This document shows positions 63,015-64,000 of a stretch of 64,000 nt of DNA, piece after piece. Location: positions 62,001-126,000 of the forward strand of contig NZ_QHKO01000002.1 in the NCBI RefSeq assembly GCF_003260125.1, written 5' to 3'. The DNA comes from Lujinxingia litoralis (GTDB taxonomy: Bacteria; Myxococcota_A; Bradymonadia; Bradymonadales; Bradymonadaceae). The notes below the pieces were generated by a model. It did not search any database and was not told where the DNA came from. It saw only the letters and a program-made list of their open reading frames with translations. The position numbers and the translations under genes were made by a program. Positions within the stretch are counted from its first letter, which is position 1, and each line of letters starts with the position of its first letter.

Positions 63015-64000
63015 ATGGTATTCGACATTGTGACACAACCGCTTCAGGAGGCGGTGCGGCGAGGACCCGAAGGGGTGCTTGACGGGAGGGCCGTTGCCGA
63101 CGCGTTGCTTGAGCAGGTTCAGAGTGCGACTCAGCAGTTGGCCAGACGTGGCATCACGCCCACGCTTGCGGTGGTGCGGGCAGGCGACGACATGGCCAGT
63201 GATATTTACGTACGCCACAAGGAGCGGGCGTGCGCCAGGGTTGGCATTGCCTTTCGCCACGAACATCTCCCCGCCACGGTGCGAGAAGATGAGATCGTTG
63301 AGGTGCTCTCGCGCCTTAATGCAGATCCGAATGTTCATGGCATCCTTCTGCAGCTGCCACTGCCCGGAGAGATGAACGGCGCCGATATTCTGACCGCCAT
63401 TGACCCTCAGAAAGATGTCGACGGCTTTCATCCGCTGAACCTGGGTGGCCTGATGAGCGGTCGCGCGGTCCTGGAGCCCTGCACGCCGCGCGGCGTGATG
63501 ACGTTGCTGAGCTCGGCCGGCGTGGAGCTGACCGGAAAACGGGCGGTCGTCATTGGTCGAAGCGTTATTGTGGGTCGACCGATGTCTTTGATGCTCGCCC
63601 GAGCCAACGCCACCGTGACGCTCTGCCACCGCCATACCCGTAACCTCGACCGGATTGTCTCAGAGGCGGAGATTCTGGTGGTAGCCACCGGTGTGGCGGG
63701 CCTGGTGAAGGGTAGTTGGGTGCGGGAAGGCGCGGTTGTGATCGATGTGGGGATCAGCCGGGTCGAGGGTAAAGTGCGAGGGGATGTGGAGTTTGAGGCT
63801 GCCCGGAAACAAGCGGCGTTGATCACTCCGGTGCCACGCGGAGTTGGGCCGATGACCGTGGCGACCCTGATGGAAAACGTCGTGCGGGCTGTCTGCGTGC
63901 GCCACGGACTTGTGGTCCGCGCCGGGGAGCTTGTTGAGGCGGCTTCGGTTGGGGTTTGCTTTGACAAAGGTGTGGGCCTCGCTCCCTGGCGAGTGCGGCC
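63015..64000 (+). CDS. folD: Bifunctional methylenetetrahydrofolate dehydrogenase/cyclohydrolase FolD (3' end beyond window)
   Basis: 328 residues are visible and the frame is open at the right edge. FolD interconverts 5,10-methylene-, 5,10-methenyl- and 10-formyl-tetrahydrofolate for one-carbon supply. The catalytic YVRHK (Tyr-xxx-Lys), QLPLP, VDGFHPLNLG, PCTPRGVM, VIGRSVIVGRPM and PVPRGVGPMTVATLMEN are all present. After the last motif the frame continues at least about 30 residues past the normal end, so a C-terminal extension is possible. AGGGGA lies before the ATG at 63015. Confidence 0.95.
   Translation, partial: MVFDIVTQPLQEAVRRGPEGVLDGRAVADALLEQVQSATQQLARRGITPTLAVVRAGDDMASDIYVRHKERACARVGIAFRHEHLPATVREDEIVEVLSRLNADPNVHGILLQLPLPGEMNGADILTAIDPQKDVDGFHPLNLGGLMSGRAVLEPCTPRGVMTLLSSAGVELTGKRAVVIGRSVIVGRPMSLMLARANATVTLCHRHTRNLDRIVSEAEILVVATGVAGLVKGSWVREGAVVIDVGISRVEGKVRGDVEFEAARKQAALITPVPRGVGPMTVATLMENVVRAVCVRHGLVVRAGELVEAASVGVCFDKGVGLAPWRVR

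Overview
The window is gene-dense chromosomal DNA, GC-rich by eye (about 60-65%), with about 56 protein genes on both strands and no rRNA, tRNA, insertion sequence, prophage or CRISPR array that I can see. The gene mix suggests a bacterium of the old deltaproteobacterial/Myxococcota assemblage, possibly Bradymonadota-like. Pointers are a PP2C phosphatase and a Ser/Thr kinase, a TPR-rich sigma54 activator, very large TPR proteins, many small lipoproteins, a BamB outer-membrane system, and a DivIVA-type division cluster in a lineage with an outer membrane. This placement is an inference from gene content, not a phylogeny.

Layout. 1-11.8 kb: signalling (PP2C phosphatase), DNA uptake (DprA), a class V aminotransferase, a secreted or lipoprotein operon ending in a cyclophilin, and a large sigma54 activator whose DNA-binding domain is separated from the rest by a frame change. 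11.8-17.1 kb: a tightly overlapping minus-strand operon for acyl-CoA metabolism (hbd, crotonase, two acyl-CoA dehydrogenases, a B12-binding mutase subunit, the MeaB chaperone). 17.2-26.7 kb: a zinc-ribbon Ser/Thr kinase, a quinone-oxidoreductase-like protein, a DHH-CBS protein, a 48-residue membrane microprotein, a deoxynucleoside kinase, an MFS transporter and Lon protease. 26.8-33.6 kb: greA, carB and a sodium:alanine-type symporter with a structured leader. 33.6-42.7 kb: YfgM-like and BamB, TrmB, a metallo-beta-lactamase-fold hydrolase, an Lgt-like membrane protein, a histidine kinase, a DUF72 protein and an SDR enzyme.

42.65-43.25 kb is a 600-base gap between convergent genes. It holds the most unusual structure in the window: seven 14-bp palindromes (consensus TGTACGCGCGTACA) spaced 42-43 bp apart, with a second palindrome between some of them and decayed copies on the left flank.

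43.25-58 kb: RarD-like EamA transporter, a rhodanese-ThiF fusion in unusual domain order, a secreted HEAT-repeat protein, the cluster maf-yggS-proC-divIVA, an exported MA-type metallopeptidase and a 1728-residue TPR protein. 58-62.9 kb: a complete zinc/manganese ABC importer followed by a DtxR-family regulator, with a DtxR-box-like palindrome upstream, then a DCC-family protein. folD runs off the right end.
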